From: Cotesia glomerata
Lineage: Eukaryota; Arthropoda; Insecta; Hymenoptera; Braconidae
Direction: 5' to 3'
NCBI RefSeq assembly: GCF_020080835.1
Contig: NC_058162.1
Span: 7,827,323-7,891,322, forward strand
Length of the DNA stretch: 64,000 nucleotides
Within the stretch, counting starts at the first letter, position 1, and each line of letters opens with the position of its first letter. Positions 10,238 to 22,865 of the stretch are shown piece by piece. The notes under the pieces were generated by a model. It saw only the letters and a program-made list of their open reading frames with translations. It was not told where the DNA came from and searched no databases. The position numbers were made by a program, and so were the translations under genes.

Positions 10238-11237
10238 TTGCTTCATCCACCAGAGGATGAGATTAATTATGAATTGTTAATCCAAAAATTCAGTTCGTCA
10301 TCACTAGCTGTTGCTAATAATGCCAGCGAAATAATGCGTGGATTAATAACGTTTACATGCTCAAATATCACAAAATATATGTATTTTATTGCATTAACTA
10401 TGACATATGTATTTAATCGATTAATATTTTATAAAAAAGGTTTGCGATTTTGTCCAATTGTACTCTATTGTAGAAAGTTGAGTTGGTTCAATTTGGTTGT
10501 TCATCAACTCTACTTCGGAGGAATTTCATCGAAGTCTACCTATCGACCTGAACGTCGACCAGGGTTCCGTTTCTGTGAAGGATATTGAAACAAGTAATTA
10601 TTTTCTCACTAGTATAAAATATAATTTTATACTCGATGAGAGGTACATGAGCCTTGCCATTATTTTGGACATCGACCGTTGGTCAACAACGCTTGGACAG
10701 TCAACTGAATGTGTGAGGAACAGCATCAGTGAGCCAACATGCTTCATGGGAAATCCTACGAATTCAGGATCCCAGAATCTGATTTCAAGCATTGTCTTTG
10801 ACCATGCCCAAATCCTTATGACAGCTGTTATCTCTATCGTGCAACATCTAATCAATTGTCATTCGTCATATCCAACATCAGTACCCACGACGGGAACCAG
10901 TATAAGCCGGTCAAAGTTCGAGGGTCAGCAGTCTACAATCGCGAAGATGAATTTCACCGTCAACGCAAGAAACCAATTAAACCAGAACCACATTTTTTCC
11001 GGATATTGGATATAAGAGCTATGTTGTAGCGCCTAATTATTATTTGCGAACGTCATAATTGACGGCATTATTTGTATTAATTATAAGAAACCCAATGTTA
11101 ACGTGGTATCTCAGGTTTAGGTTAAATAAAATTTTATATTTCACCCCCGGCCCAACGTTTAGTTTGTATAGTCATTAGTTTCGTTTAGAAGTCGCACCGG
11201 TTCTCGGGAAGCGCTGCGACTTTCTTAAGTCGGGAGG
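10238..11237 (+). other. Unresolved retroelement interior up to the LTR
   Basis: Overlapping open stretches (10238-10588 and 10497-11015) show no family motif that I recognise. Base composition from about 10500 is richer in G+C than the flanks, which suggests former coding sequence. The last bases before the LTR, CGGGAGG (11231-11237), form a short polypurine tract suitable for priming plus-strand synthesis. Confidence 0.35.
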
Positions 11238-12001
11238 TGTAACGTTCTCGCAAAATTTATAAATATTTTAATTAATTTTATCTTAAAAATTACAATTGCT
11301 TCGCTGGTGATGAATAAAATTCATCGTCAGCGAAGTAACGGAAATCGCTTCCGATAAGAGTCACCGGGCTCTAGCCTAAACATCGTGAGAGCTGGACTCC
11401 GACAACTTCTCTAGGGTAACCTGAGATACAACGTTGCCGATTTTATTAATTATAATAATTCTTTGTACTCTGGATGCAAATCCAGAGCAGTCAGCCCAAG
11501 GCAGTCAGCCGACAAACATCTTAGGCCCCGGACGTAAGTCCGGAGACTGACTGACTCCACCCAAATTATTAAGTTTTACAATATATATTAACTAACGAAA
11601 TTTTGTTGATTTGTTTCCAATAAAACCATTCCTAAAGTTCTTATAATTTTGAGAGAGAGTCTAGTGATAAGCCCCACTTGGAGTCTGTCGACTACCTAAC
11701 GCGGCTAAACCTGGAATAAAATTAAAATCAAATATCTCAAATTTTGAGAACGTACACTGATAAAAAAATCAACTTGACTCAAGAGCCAAAATCTTGAACC
11801 AAGAATACCATTTTGAAGAAAATGATTTTCTTGAGTCAAGAGAATAAATTCTTGAGTCAAGAAATTATTCTTGATTTAAGTACATTTTTCTTGTCTCTAA
11901 AATTTATTCTCTTGACCCAAGAAAACCATTTTCTTCAAAATGGTATTCTTGGTTCAAGATTTTGGCTTTTGAGTCAAGTTGATTTTTTTATCAGTGTAAC
12001 A
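11238..12001 (+). mobile_element. LTR (3' or solo) of a gypsy-type element, interrupted near its end
   Basis: The LTR starts with TGTAACGTTCTC (11238), right after a purine tract. The mirrored end GAGAACG is at 11746-11752, and the terminal TA-ACA is displaced to 11997-12001 by a MITE. Without the insert and one TA the LTR is about 520 bp, and its ends form a 12-bp inverted repeat with one mismatch. An AATAAA at 11618 could be the poly-A signal. A short G+C-rich hairpin zone with GGAAATCGCTTCC lies at about 11340-11360. No second copy is found within the window. Confidence 0.75.
11755..11996. mobile_element. Foldback MITE (CACTGAT family), TA target
   Basis: CACTGATAAAAAAATCAAC at 11755 is mirrored by GTTGATTTTTTTATCAGTG ending at 11996, and the inverted arms extend through about 110 bp each (…TTGACTCAAGA…TTCTTGG…). 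Both sides carry TA (11753-11754 and 11997-11998), the target duplication typical of Tc1/mariner-type elements. Related copies are at 30751-30934, 37583-37965 and 52809-53030. No coding capacity; the ORF across it is a by-product. Confidence 0.85.
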
Positions 12002-14183
12002 AACAAAACAAAAAAATTGACTGCTGAATTTTTACTTTTTAAATGAAAAATGACAATTTTTGTCTCAATGATTTTTTGATAATGTACATAGTTTAGGTAC
12101 TTTTCAAATAAAATTTTAAAATAATATTGCTATGATAAGATCAATTACCAACAATTTAATGGACAAATATTCCAGAACAAACTTATAAAACCAAAAAACT
12201 ATTTAACACTCTTCCCAAAACTTAAGACAGAAAATGGACTATTACCAAAGAAAAATATAAAATCGTGAAAACATACAAACTCAGGGCAAGACTTTTTTGA
12301 AGATACCAAATTAAATAACAAAAGTTCTTTTTAAAATGAAAATATGCACGTCACAATATTCTCTTCATTAAGAATTCCTATTTCAACAGATTAAAAGTCT
12401 AGAGACAGTTAATCGTTTTGTTCATGTTCTAGGAGCAAAAGCCGGTTTTTTTCAAGCTATATTATTCTTATAGAATAAAAATTTTGGTGCTAAAAATCAC
12501 ATGAGGTGATAAAAAGCGTGATAGAATAATGTAAAACATGTATTTTTTTTCTCACCTATTACTTCTCCACTCCATTTTTACTCAATTATCGATAAGTTGT
12601 TTTGTTTTTGTTTCTTACCTGGAACAGAAAAATTTACAAAATCATAATAATGAAAAAAAAGTACGTTATTTATTGAGAGAATCTCTGCATCTTACATTTT
12701 ATTTTAAATATTCCAAAAAAAATAAGAATTGCTGTTCCTAATTATTAAAAATTCATTTATAATTATAATTACTCTCAAACCTGAACTTTAATTTTATTTT
12801 GCCTAAAATTTTTTAATTAATTTTAAATGATGTCTAAGAAAATTGCGATATTCAATAACAAAAAATTTTTTTGAAACTGGAAAATTTCTCAATCATCATA
12901 TGAAACTTTAAGAAATAATATTTATACTCTGTGCTTAAAATGAATTTGGGAACACTGTCGAGCGAAAAAGCATTTCAATTTCCCGTGACGCGTAGAATAA
13001 CATCAAGATCTTTAGCACGTGTGACGAAAGGTTAAATTTACGAGAAGTTTTCTTGTGTAAAATTTAAATTAACAAATTTGTAGATTAAAAAAAAAATTTT
13101 TTTTAAATGTCGATAAATTTTCCAGTTCTTAAATCTTAAGTTACTTTTATTTTCTTTTTCTTTTTAAATTATATAAATATTATAGCGATAAATGAAATGC
13201 ATAAAATATATAACCTGTACAGAGATATAAGTTAGAAACACTTTTCAAAGCACTCGCGTGCCAAGGAAACTTTATCATGGAATTTATTATATCAAACGTT
13301 GAAAGAGTTTCAAACTAAATATATACAAATATATATAATAAAACATACGCTTTTAAACATGTATACATACATATTTATATTTATGATTATAATGATGTAA
13401 ATAAACAAGTTTACACAGAAATATGTAAATCCGCGGGTATGGAAATTTATATTGAAATTCCATCGAATAGAAGTTTAAGTTATAGTAACTCTATAAGCGT
13501 TTAAACGAAATAATTGGAGCTAAAATAATTAAACTATTAGATCTGCGGGATAAAAGTTGAAATGTTTATTAGTTATCAAACCCATCAAGTATAACAAATT
13601 TTCGGGGAATTCATAAATATATGGCTGTATATGTTTTGTATTAACAACACAAAGTGTATACAAATGAAATATGCTTAACCGCAGGCATATACGAATCTCC
13701 AAGCAGAGTTGAGGCACGCTGCTGCATATTGCATATTTGCCGCGCAACATATTCACTTCTCGAATTAGACTTAGCAATATCAGAGCAGAGCCCCTATATC
13801 CTGTGTTATACCGCGCTTAGTCCTTCTCAGATATTAGTATCTGGAAACCACAGAAATGTGGGTATGGGCTATACTACACTCACCCCGTAAAACTTTCTGA
13901 CCGAGTTTAACAATATCTACATACGTGTACGCCAAATGTACGTCGTTAATACATAAACGCGAAATGTAAAAAATAAAAAAAATTATCTAATACCTAATGC
14001 TGCTCGGATTTGCATTACTTTTAACTATTGCAAATATTAACATGGAAACTAGAGACAAATTTATTTATATATTAATGCAAGTATAAAGTGAAAATATCCT
14101 TGCTAATCCTTTGAAATATACTTCTCATAAAAATAAGAGATATTTTTAAAAATTAAAAAATGGCATTATTTATTTTTATTTAG
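12002..14183. other. A+T-rich stretch, nothing recognised
   Basis: No ORF with a conserved motif, no RNA gene and no clear repeat with a partner in this window. Low-complexity A/T runs dominate. Confidence 0.6.
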
Positions 14184-14794
14184 GTATCCCGTGTAAAAAA
14201 AAAGTTTCCTGAAAAGTTCCGGAATAGTTCCTGGTACGGAACGTTCCTATGATAAGACAATCCGGAACATCCCCGGAATACTTTTGCAATGTTCTCGAAA
14301 TAGTTCTGGATCATTCATGGAACACTTCCGGAACATTTCCGGAAAATCTCCGACAGACTTATAAAACATCGCTGGAATACTTCGAGAATAAATTAGGAAT
14401 ACTTCCGGAACATAATCCAAACGTTTACCGGAAATGTTTCAGAAGCATTCAAGGATTTTTCCAGGAATATTTTAAACATATCCCCGATGTATTCCCGATA
14501 TATTTTGTAACTATTCCCGATTTGTTCCAGAAGTATTTCGGGAATATTCCAGGAGTGTACCGGAGATGTTCCGGAAGTATTCCTAATTTATTCTGGAAGT
14601 ATTCCAGCGATGTTCTATAAATCTACCGGAGATTTTCCGGAAATGTTCCGAAAGTGTTCCACGGATGTTCCAGAATTATTTCGAGAACATTGCAGAAGTA
14701 TTCCGGGGATGTTCCGGATTGTCTTATCATAGGAACGTTCCGGACCAGGAACTATTCCGGAACTTTTCAGGAAATTTTTTTTTACACGGGATAC
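14184..14794. mobile_element. 611-bp palindromic element built of TTCCGGAA-like repeats
   Basis: GTATCCCGTGTAAAAAAAA at 14184 is mirrored by TTTTTTTTTACACGGGATAC ending at 14794. The arms stay complementary through GAACGTTCCTATGATAAGAC (14240s) and its mirror (14723-14742). The interior repeats TTCCGGAA and close variants every 15-30 bp on both strands. The 123-codon ORF over it is periodic and follows the repeat, so it is not a gene. It is probably a foldback DNA element; the target duplication is unclear. Confidence 0.8.
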
Positions 14795-14859
14795 TCATCA
14801 AAATGATTCCGTTAGATAAAGACGAGATTACGAAAAAAAAAATGTTGTAGTGCTAAATA

Positions 14860-15440
14860 ATTTTACTTATGGTAGTAAATAGATTATAGCTATTTTAACA
14901 AAGTCAACCTTGTTGCAGTAACAAATCAGTTTTTAATCCTGCTAAAATTGTTTTCGTGACAATAATAATTTTATTGAAATAAAAATATCTGTTTGTTGTT
15001 ACAATTAAGTTATTTCGTTATCATTACTTAGCTGATTTTGTTAAAATAACAAAAAAATAAATTTGTTGGCATAACAAAATAAATTTTTTTTTGTTACTTT
15101 TAGTTATTTTAACAAAATTATTTATTAGCTAGTTTAAGAACAAAATTTTTTAGACCAACTAGCTAGTCAATGTTACTGCAACAAAACACTTTTTGTCAAA
15201 CCAAAAAAAATATTTGTTATTCCTTTGAAGGAATATAGTTGGTTCAACAAACCGATTTGATAATTCACCTAAACTGTTTTGTTGAACTAACTGGAGGATT
15301 TTGCTACAATAACCAAACTGTTTTATTGATAAAATATATCAATTGCATTATTTATTATAACAAATAATTTGTTATTCATATGGTAACATAATAATTTCGA
15401 ACCACAAATTGTCTTATTTGTCCTGACAAAAATGTTTTTC
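14860..15440. repeat. TTGTT/AACAA-rich repetitive block
   Basis: TTGTTA, TAACAAA and AACAAATT recur in both orientations through this block, far more than in the flanks, suggesting a decayed foldback element. I could not fix terminal inverted repeats. Confidence 0.4.
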
Positions 15441-16033
15441 AGTACAATACTGCAAACAAATTTACTCTCAGACACGTGTTTATTAACTCAAGTCGGTAAA
15501 GAAGTACCTTAAATATTTCGTCGACCTATTGGACCAAAATAATCCATGCTATGTCTATCGACTATCGCATTTGAAATGTTTCTCGTATTAAAGCGATTAC
15601 TCTACACGCGAGAAATATTACCGAGTTACATAATAGTCCAAATTCACACAGTAAATTTCTCTACAACTCAATGATAAATAATAACATTCAATACCCACTC
15701 CAATGTTTAATACCTTCAAGCAAGTATTCATTCACATTTATGCTGTTGATTTAAACTATATTAGCTTATGACGAAATGTAACAGAAGTTTTAGAAAATAT
15801 TCACCATTCAAACAATACTGGGAATCAAGTTTTCAACTTACATTTTATATCGTGAATTTATAACTTTTAATTTTCACGCCGTACTTTTTTTTTATTAACA
15901 AGCGAGTATTCAGCTTTTTACTAGTGTTTAATTATTCCATTGTAATTTTTTAACCAGTTCACCGGAGTCGTATAATTTTAACAATATTGACTCTGCAAAT
16001 TATTTTTTTTTGCATTGCAATAATTTTTTATTA
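15441..16033. other. A+T-rich stretch, nothing recognised
   Basis: No feature seen beyond low-complexity sequence. Confidence 0.6.
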
Positions 16034-16549
16034 CCAGAAAAAAAAGTTAACTTCAACCAAGGAAATTTTTATCTTTAATAATTTTTCTTGAACTAAAATA
16101 GTTATTTTTCTCAATTAAAGAAATTTTTAAAAATTAATAGTATTAAAAAAATTAGTTTGATAAAATAAATATCCCATTAGAAAATAATTTATTCCTAAAT
16201 TAAGCTGAAAAACATTTTCATTAAATAATACAAGATTTGTTAATTCATGAAATTATTATGTTAGCATAAAAAATAAATACTTAAAATATTTATTTTTTAG
16301 AAAAATAAAAATAGTGAAAATTTACCCAAGACTAGATCGAACCCCAATCCGAGTACACTCTTAAGAAAGAGTAATCCTACTTCAAAAATAACTATATTTT
16401 AACTTTTTTAACTATAATAACTATTTTTTATTCAATTCTTTAAAACTTTTGAATCATAAATTTTCAATATAAAGAGAATAATTTACTGAAATCAAAACAT
16501 TTATCGTGTTCCTAAAAACTTCCTTGATCCAATATACCCTTTTTTCTGT
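16034..16549 (-). repeat. MITE-like repeat with tRNA-like segment, copy 1
   Basis: It begins CAGAAAAAAAAGTTAAC and ends TTTTTTCTG, a short terminal inverted repeat. The middle (16320-16385), read on the minus strand, matches 29332-29404 and contains a GGGGTTCGATC block like an RNA polymerase III B box. Non-coding. Confidence 0.45.
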
Positions 16550-19469
16550 ACCTGTTTTTCATTATCAAATAAATTGTGGAATCCGAACCGGTAAATAAAA
16601 CCAAAAGGTCGAACTGATAAAACATTTGGTTTCGTTTTTTTCCTTGGAATTAGAATATCCTGAATTTAAATTGAAGAGAAAGCTGTAAGTTAGCATCAGA
16701 AATTTTCGGATAGCCCATGTTGTAGTACTATAAATAAAACAAGCAATAACCAAGTTCGCTTATGTATTTTCCGTAGAATCCGATAACATTTGATTGAGTT
16801 GTACACGCGAACCACGTTTAAAAGGTAAATGAGAAAAGTTCTTTCACATGGAATGTAAATTGTCGATTTCACTGGCCATATATATATCTGGAGAATATAT
16901 GTCTATATACACACATCGTATCCATATATACATATCAAATGATAAAATAATATATACACTATAAATGTTAATGGAGAAACTTGTCAATTCAAAATGCATA
17001 ACCCAGCAATGCTACTAAATGTGACTTACAATACGACAATAGCAATCAACATTATATTGTCTCACAACAATTTAAATATTGATTCAATAAATTCTCTGAC
17101 AATTATTCATGAACGGGCATTTATGAAAACTTCCTGTTCTAGCACGAGTCTAGCTGGTATTCCCGGTTAATTAAATAAACTAAAAATTTGCCTATATCAT
17201 TCGACAAGATGGCAAAAAATAAAGTCTGTAGTTGAAACTTGTTTTAGTTGCGTGCTAAACCCGCGGGAGGTCGTCTTGTTAATCTAATTTAATGACTTGC
17301 ATTGTAAATTTTTGAAAGCTTATCAATAACAATTAAGCATTATTTCATGTTATCAATTTAGCGGACAAATTTATTCGATAATCAATTCAATTGAAAGCTA
17401 CTTGTTATCTGGAAAGGGTAATTAGAAATAAATTTGTTAGCGTGCTTTGTGTTTCTTTGAACAAAGAAACCAAAAACAGCCGGCCAATACAAGTCCAAGC
17501 AAAAGCTAAACAATTGAAAATAACCATTGTTTAAGTTTATAAATTAAATTCAATATACTGTTCCGGGTTTCCACGTTTAGCTCTGTTAGACTAAAAGTTA
17601 CACAATCACCCAACTGGAGATTCGTGTGCAAAGATTTCAAGATTGACTCCTCTCTTCTAATTCTACTTAACTCGCTCCCACTTACAGGAAACTACCCTTT
17701 TACCCTTTCGGTTCTTCTTCTGTTTGGAGAGTCTTTGAGAGTCTGCTTTGGTACTTATACACTACTGTATACATTCGTGGGTGTAAGAAAACAGCCGGGT
17801 TGTGCAATTGACAAACTTCGACAAACCTAATTGAACGGAATGGCTGACCTTAATTGACAGGTAGCTCGATGCTTTCCAGACAAACACGCAACAAACTATG
17901 GAAAACAACAGTCAAGTTTCTCATTCGAACGACCAGAGTACGAAAGAAAGGGTTGTTGTTGCTACAATTGAAGTTATTTCTAATTCGAAGAGGAAAAAAT
18001 ATCTAAATTGGTTTAAGGTTACTTTTTTAGACAAAGTTTTTCAATATAATAAACAAACATGATTCTAGAAAAAAATTCTTAACCAAAAAATTTATTTTAG
18101 AAAAAACATTCTTAGCTTGGTCTAAATTACATAAAATTGACTAGTTTCTTTGTTAGAAGTTAGTGCTTGGTTTCGCTCCTAGGTGGCCACGCGCTCTCGC
18201 TACCAGAAAATTTTTACCAGAGTATATATAAGCGTCAAATTTTTTTCTGGCAACAAAACAGATTATTATAGAATTAAGGACGAAATATTTAATCTGACAT
18301 AATTAAAATTGGATTAAACCTTAAAATAGCTGTTCCAATTCTTGACACAACTCATAAAGAATGAAATTGCTGGGTAAAATCTATAGATTTATCTGTAAAA
18401 AATATTGATTATAGTAGAAAATTTTTTTGACTTCATTCAACTTGAATATCTTAAAGAAAGAGAAAATGTTAAAAAGAATATTTTGTTTGAATCGAGTGAC
18501 TTTTTTTCAGTGTATTTGCTAAAAAAAACTCACATTGAATACAAAACAAGTAGTACAACTTTAAGAGAGAGTATTTCCGACATTTAAGCAAAAGTGAACA
18601 ACGAGGCCGATGAGGAAATGAGATTTAAAAGTAAGAAATAAGAAAAAATAACAAAAAAAGCATTTATTATTATTTATTATTTCATGAAGCGTGCTCGGAG
18701 GCGTTAATGAGATACACCGACTCATCATCTTTCGCGGTCTTTCACTTGGTCTGACGCCGAGAAATTTATTTTCTCCATAAATAAAAAATAAATAGAAAGT
18801 AAAATTGTTTTTATGTAGATATAATGTATCCCAGTAAGGATTTATATACACGAAACACCGTTTAAAAATTCATTTTAACAAAAACAAACATGGAGAATAG
18901 AACGGAGAAACGAACCAACATAGCATATATGTATATACAGGCTGTTTCTCTCTTTGTCCGACTGGGATTTATCGACGAACCGCAACAACTTAAAACTTCT
19001 ATACAAGAGTAAAAGGAGTATTCTATTCCTTTTATTTCTTCTCTCTCATTCTTGGTTATGTTTCTCAGTGCATCTCCGTCTCTCTCAAACAAATCTTTAT
19101 AAACGATTTAACCCGTTCTCAGAGTATTTTAGACTCCTCAACGTCTATGTTTACGTCTCTAATCAATTAGACAGATTTAAAACAACAGCACATCACGACT
19201 AAGAGTAATATTACGAGGTTTTAGAAGAAAATTACCTCGTGCGGCTAACCGGGATATTATTATTGTAATTTAAATTAAAACAACGGTATTGCATCCGTTA
19301 CGATAATTTGTGGCCCAGATGTAACAAGATATATTACAATTTACAACAATTATTCATTTAGAGTCAATTTAATCAGTACGATCGCGGTATAACACATCCT
19401 TTCATTTTATTCTCTATTGCTTTCGTTTTGTTTGCACCCCTGAGAAATTTTTCACTTATAATTTGTTTT
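16550..19469. other. Long A+T-rich stretch, nothing recognised
   Basis: No conserved coding region or RNA gene was found. A small imperfect hairpin at about 18200-18255 (CCAGAAAATTTTT against AAATTTTTTTCTGG) is the only local structure noted. Confidence 0.55.
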
Positions 19470-20455
19470 AAAATCGGAATATTTAAGCTTTTTCAAGTCT
19501 ATTTACTCAAACAAACATAACCTTTCTTAAAACATGTTGAAAAATAATGGTGTTCTTATCTTTCGTGAGTTTTAAAAGATAAAATAAATCTAAATATGAA
19601 TGTTTTATCCAGTCACTCAGTATATGAAAACAAGAATCTTGAATAAATGAAAAAAAAAAAAAAATTAATATCTATAGTAACAAAAGTTTTCCATTAAAAA
19701 CTTTAGATTGTTTGCAATTAAAAAGTTTATCCCAGGTATTAAAAAGAAATCCTCTAGTTTAATGATTAAGCTCTTTTGTTCAATATTCAAGCTTATAAAT
19801 GTGTCAAATGTTCCAAAACTGACGTTTTTACACTGTCTGAAGTTCTTTAAAAAAACTAATTTTTTAACTGAAGAAACGCCATTTTCAAGTATAGTTATAG
19901 CAACGTGTCTGAATCCTGGATAAATTCCATGAGAGTCCAATTTTTTCTGCACTGACTCCTGATTTTTTATAGTTTCTCTCGATTGATCTAAAAAAAGAGC
20001 TTTTATGAGCCTACATGAGCTTAACTCGACTCAAAGAACAATTTATGTATGCTCATTTTTTCGACGTTTTTTAAGTTTTTCTGTAACCCAGAATTAAAAA
20101 ACAAATTTCAACATTAAGTGATTAATCTCTTCTATCTACAATCCAAGATCATAAATAGATCAAGTTCTAAAAAAAATTGACAATTATTTAAACTGTCCGA
20201 TGTTTTTTTTATAAAAGCGCTCTTTAAACTTAAAAAACGCTATTTTCATCTACAATCTCAGTAACGATGCCTGAAAAAAACAAAAAACATATTCAACGGT
20301 GTAAAATACTGATCAAAAAAAGGCAATCATTAAATGGTTTTGGTGTAATCTTCATAAGCATCTGTTATATTATGCTCAAAAGAAAAATAGTTTTTAATAA
20401 AGTAACAAATGTTTGAAGAAGAATTAATGAGAAAAATAGTAAAAAATAAGCATTT
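19470..20455 (+). repeat. About 1-kb dispersed repeat, copy L
   Basis: The reverse complement is found at 32800-34215. Shared landmarks include AAAACATGTTGAAAAA (19532), the ACTGTCTGA region (19832), ATCCAAGATCATAAATAGAT (20141-20160), AAACTTAAAAAACGCTATTTTC, and GATGCCTGAAAAAAACAAAAAACATATTCAACGG (around 20266). Similarity seems high over several hundred bp. No protein is recognised in either copy. Confidence 0.8.
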
Positions 20456-22379
20456 AGCAGATAAACGGTTCGTACATATTAGCGTCATTAATCACACTAG
20501 ACAGAGTAAGTGGTAGTAGGTATGGTTTTTAAAATAAAAATTTCCGGTGTGGAGCTGCTCGGCGAGAATCTAATGCGAAATTCATTTGAATTATCTTTAG
20601 CATACGTTGAAATTTAACGGATAGAGAAATAGTAAGAGATAGAAAGGAATGAAAATCCCTTATCCCGGTTGAGCGGAGTGCCGAGTGGCCTCGAGATACA
20701 TTAGACTCAACAAATAAGTACTAAAGTTTCCTGTTGAATAACAAAACGTGGGAAAAAAGCGCTAAAGACGGTTACTTTTCTCAGAGTTTAGAGTTTAGAT
20801 AAGAAGCTTGTTTGCAATAGAAACAGCGGTGGTGTGGCTGTGGCGTTTGATAGTTTTAAATCAGCCACCGCAAATGCTACCCACTATCCATTATTTTCTT
20901 AATATATAATAAGTTGTCTGCTGGTTTCTATTCGCCCATACTTGAGTACTAGGTACCAGGTACTGTCTTCTCTGCACAACCCGCAATCCACCACCGAGTA
21001 GCGTACTGGAGATACTGATTGCGAGCTAGAGTTTAAGTAGTGAATGTCTTATCGTTTGATTCGCCTCGTTTGCCAAGCTGCCTCCGGAGAAAGGCAGGAA
21101 ATCGTGTCTCAGCCACGTGGGTGTGGATTCTCAACGTCTTTCAGCGTCTACGTGGCACGAGCGTCTTTATGCTTCTTACACATTGCACATATTCATACAA
21201 CCCATTCCCATTATATTAATATCAACGTGCATTTAATTTCTTCGAGTTGAGATTATCCTGATACATTCATTTTGCTGCACAATACCATTAAAAAAAAGTA
21301 TTGACTGCTTTTGAAAACAAACATGTGTGTTAAAAAATGAAAATTTTTGAACTAGCAAACTATTCTCTTCAACATAACAGTGGTTCCTTTGTCGTAACGA
21401 ATCATTCCTGTGGTTACAGGAGTCAGTTTGAGTTCCGTAACCTTCATTTGTATTTAAACACATCAAATCTCGGTTGTTTTCTTCCTAAATGCTAAACATT
21501 ACCACGAATTTTTTCACTGAGTTAAATTAAAATTTTTTACTCCTCCACTACCGGCCAAATTTTTAAATTTCAGCGGAAATGCCCAAACAAAGCTCCTGTT
21601 AAAAAATTCTGTGAATATTAAATAAATCTTCTCACCCTAAAATATCTCAGGAAATGCCCGAACACAGCTCATGTTAGAAGCGGAACTCAAAATTACAATT
21701 TCAAAAGGTTGCTCTTGAAAATTAAATTTTGGCGCACCCTAACCTACATGAAGAAAAAAAATGGTAATATTCACCATACAGCTCATTTTTTTATAAAATT
21801 ATAAATAATTCTGTACAAAATAACATCAATAACCATTGTATTAGTAATAATTACTCTGTTACATTGTAATTAACTAAAAAGTAATTATTATTTTTAATGT
21901 ACAGAAATTGGAGATGTGTAAAATGCTACTCACTCTCACGTTAAACAGATAATATTACTGTAAGTTGATGAGCTACAATATTACCATAAAATATTGATAA
22001 TTACAGAATGTTGGTTATCGATTATGACGTCAGCCGTAAAGTTAACAATTACATTAAAATTAATGTTCCAGTTACATAATGCTCGACTCCTGATGCGAAG
22101 CACCAGAAAGTGCTTTACGATCGAAAAATTTTTTTCGCCTCATTTCGGCAACTATTTTTATTATTATAGTCTTGTTAGTTCACGGAATCAACATAGTTTG
22201 CATACTATTGTCAAGATAATTTAATGGAAATTAATTTGACACTTTTCAAAAATTGATTTAGTGCACTAGAAACGGAAAAAAACATCAAAATAGGTAAAAA
22301 ATTTTCCTGTCCGTCATGTATGAAACTCTGAAAACACTATAACTTGCGAAAAAATGCATCAATTGTAAGAAACGCGTTA
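20456..22379. other. A+T-rich stretch, nothing recognised
   Basis: No conserved ORF. A slightly more G+C-rich zone at 20940-21190 carries no recognisable exon. Confidence 0.55.
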
Positions 22380-22650
22380 TTCGTTTACAAGACGTTTATT
22401 AACAATATTGAGATTATACAAATGAATATGACTCAAGGGTTACAATAATATACGGGACAATAGAATGACGATAACCGAAGTGTACGAATTGGGGATCCTC
22501 TCGGAAGTGCCACCATCCTCCCTCGTTGCTGGGGTCCTAGAGTTACCCCAAGGGTGGGGGTAAGTACAAGGCCCGCCTGTACTCTCATCCCTCACTATCG
22601 GTCCTTGAGACTAGAGGGTGGACCTCCAATGTGGTGGAAGGGGGGGTGAC
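22380..22650 (-). mobile_element. G+C-rich LTR-like fragment
   Basis: About 22480-22645 is markedly G+C-rich in a strongly A+T-rich region. On the minus strand it is followed by AATAAACGTCTTGTAAACG (about 22380-22400), a plausible poly-A signal. The arrangement resembles the R/U5 part of a retrotransposon LTR such as that at 62840-63370, but I see no long identity. Low confidence. Confidence 0.3.
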
Positions 22651-22790
22651 GTCACTTTCACAATTAAGTTAAATTTTTTTTTAAAAAGTTCTTTAGGAGA
22701 ATTGTAGGTCATCGAATGCAAATGTTTAAGTAATTCAGTGTCATTCATGTACAATTAACGAAATAAAAGCCAGAAAACTGTATACCTATA

Positions 22791-22797
22791 TATATAT

Positions 22798-22863
<66 letters not shown>
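22791..22863. repeat. (TA)n microsatellite
   Basis: Almost perfect TA run with one CAAA interruption near its left end. Confidence 0.95.

Positions 22864-22865
<2 letters not shown>

Noticed and set aside
14249..14620. 123-codon ORF with periodic Phe/Pro/Tyr pattern
   Set aside because: The periodicity follows the TTCCGGAA repeat units of a palindromic element; no independent coding signal.
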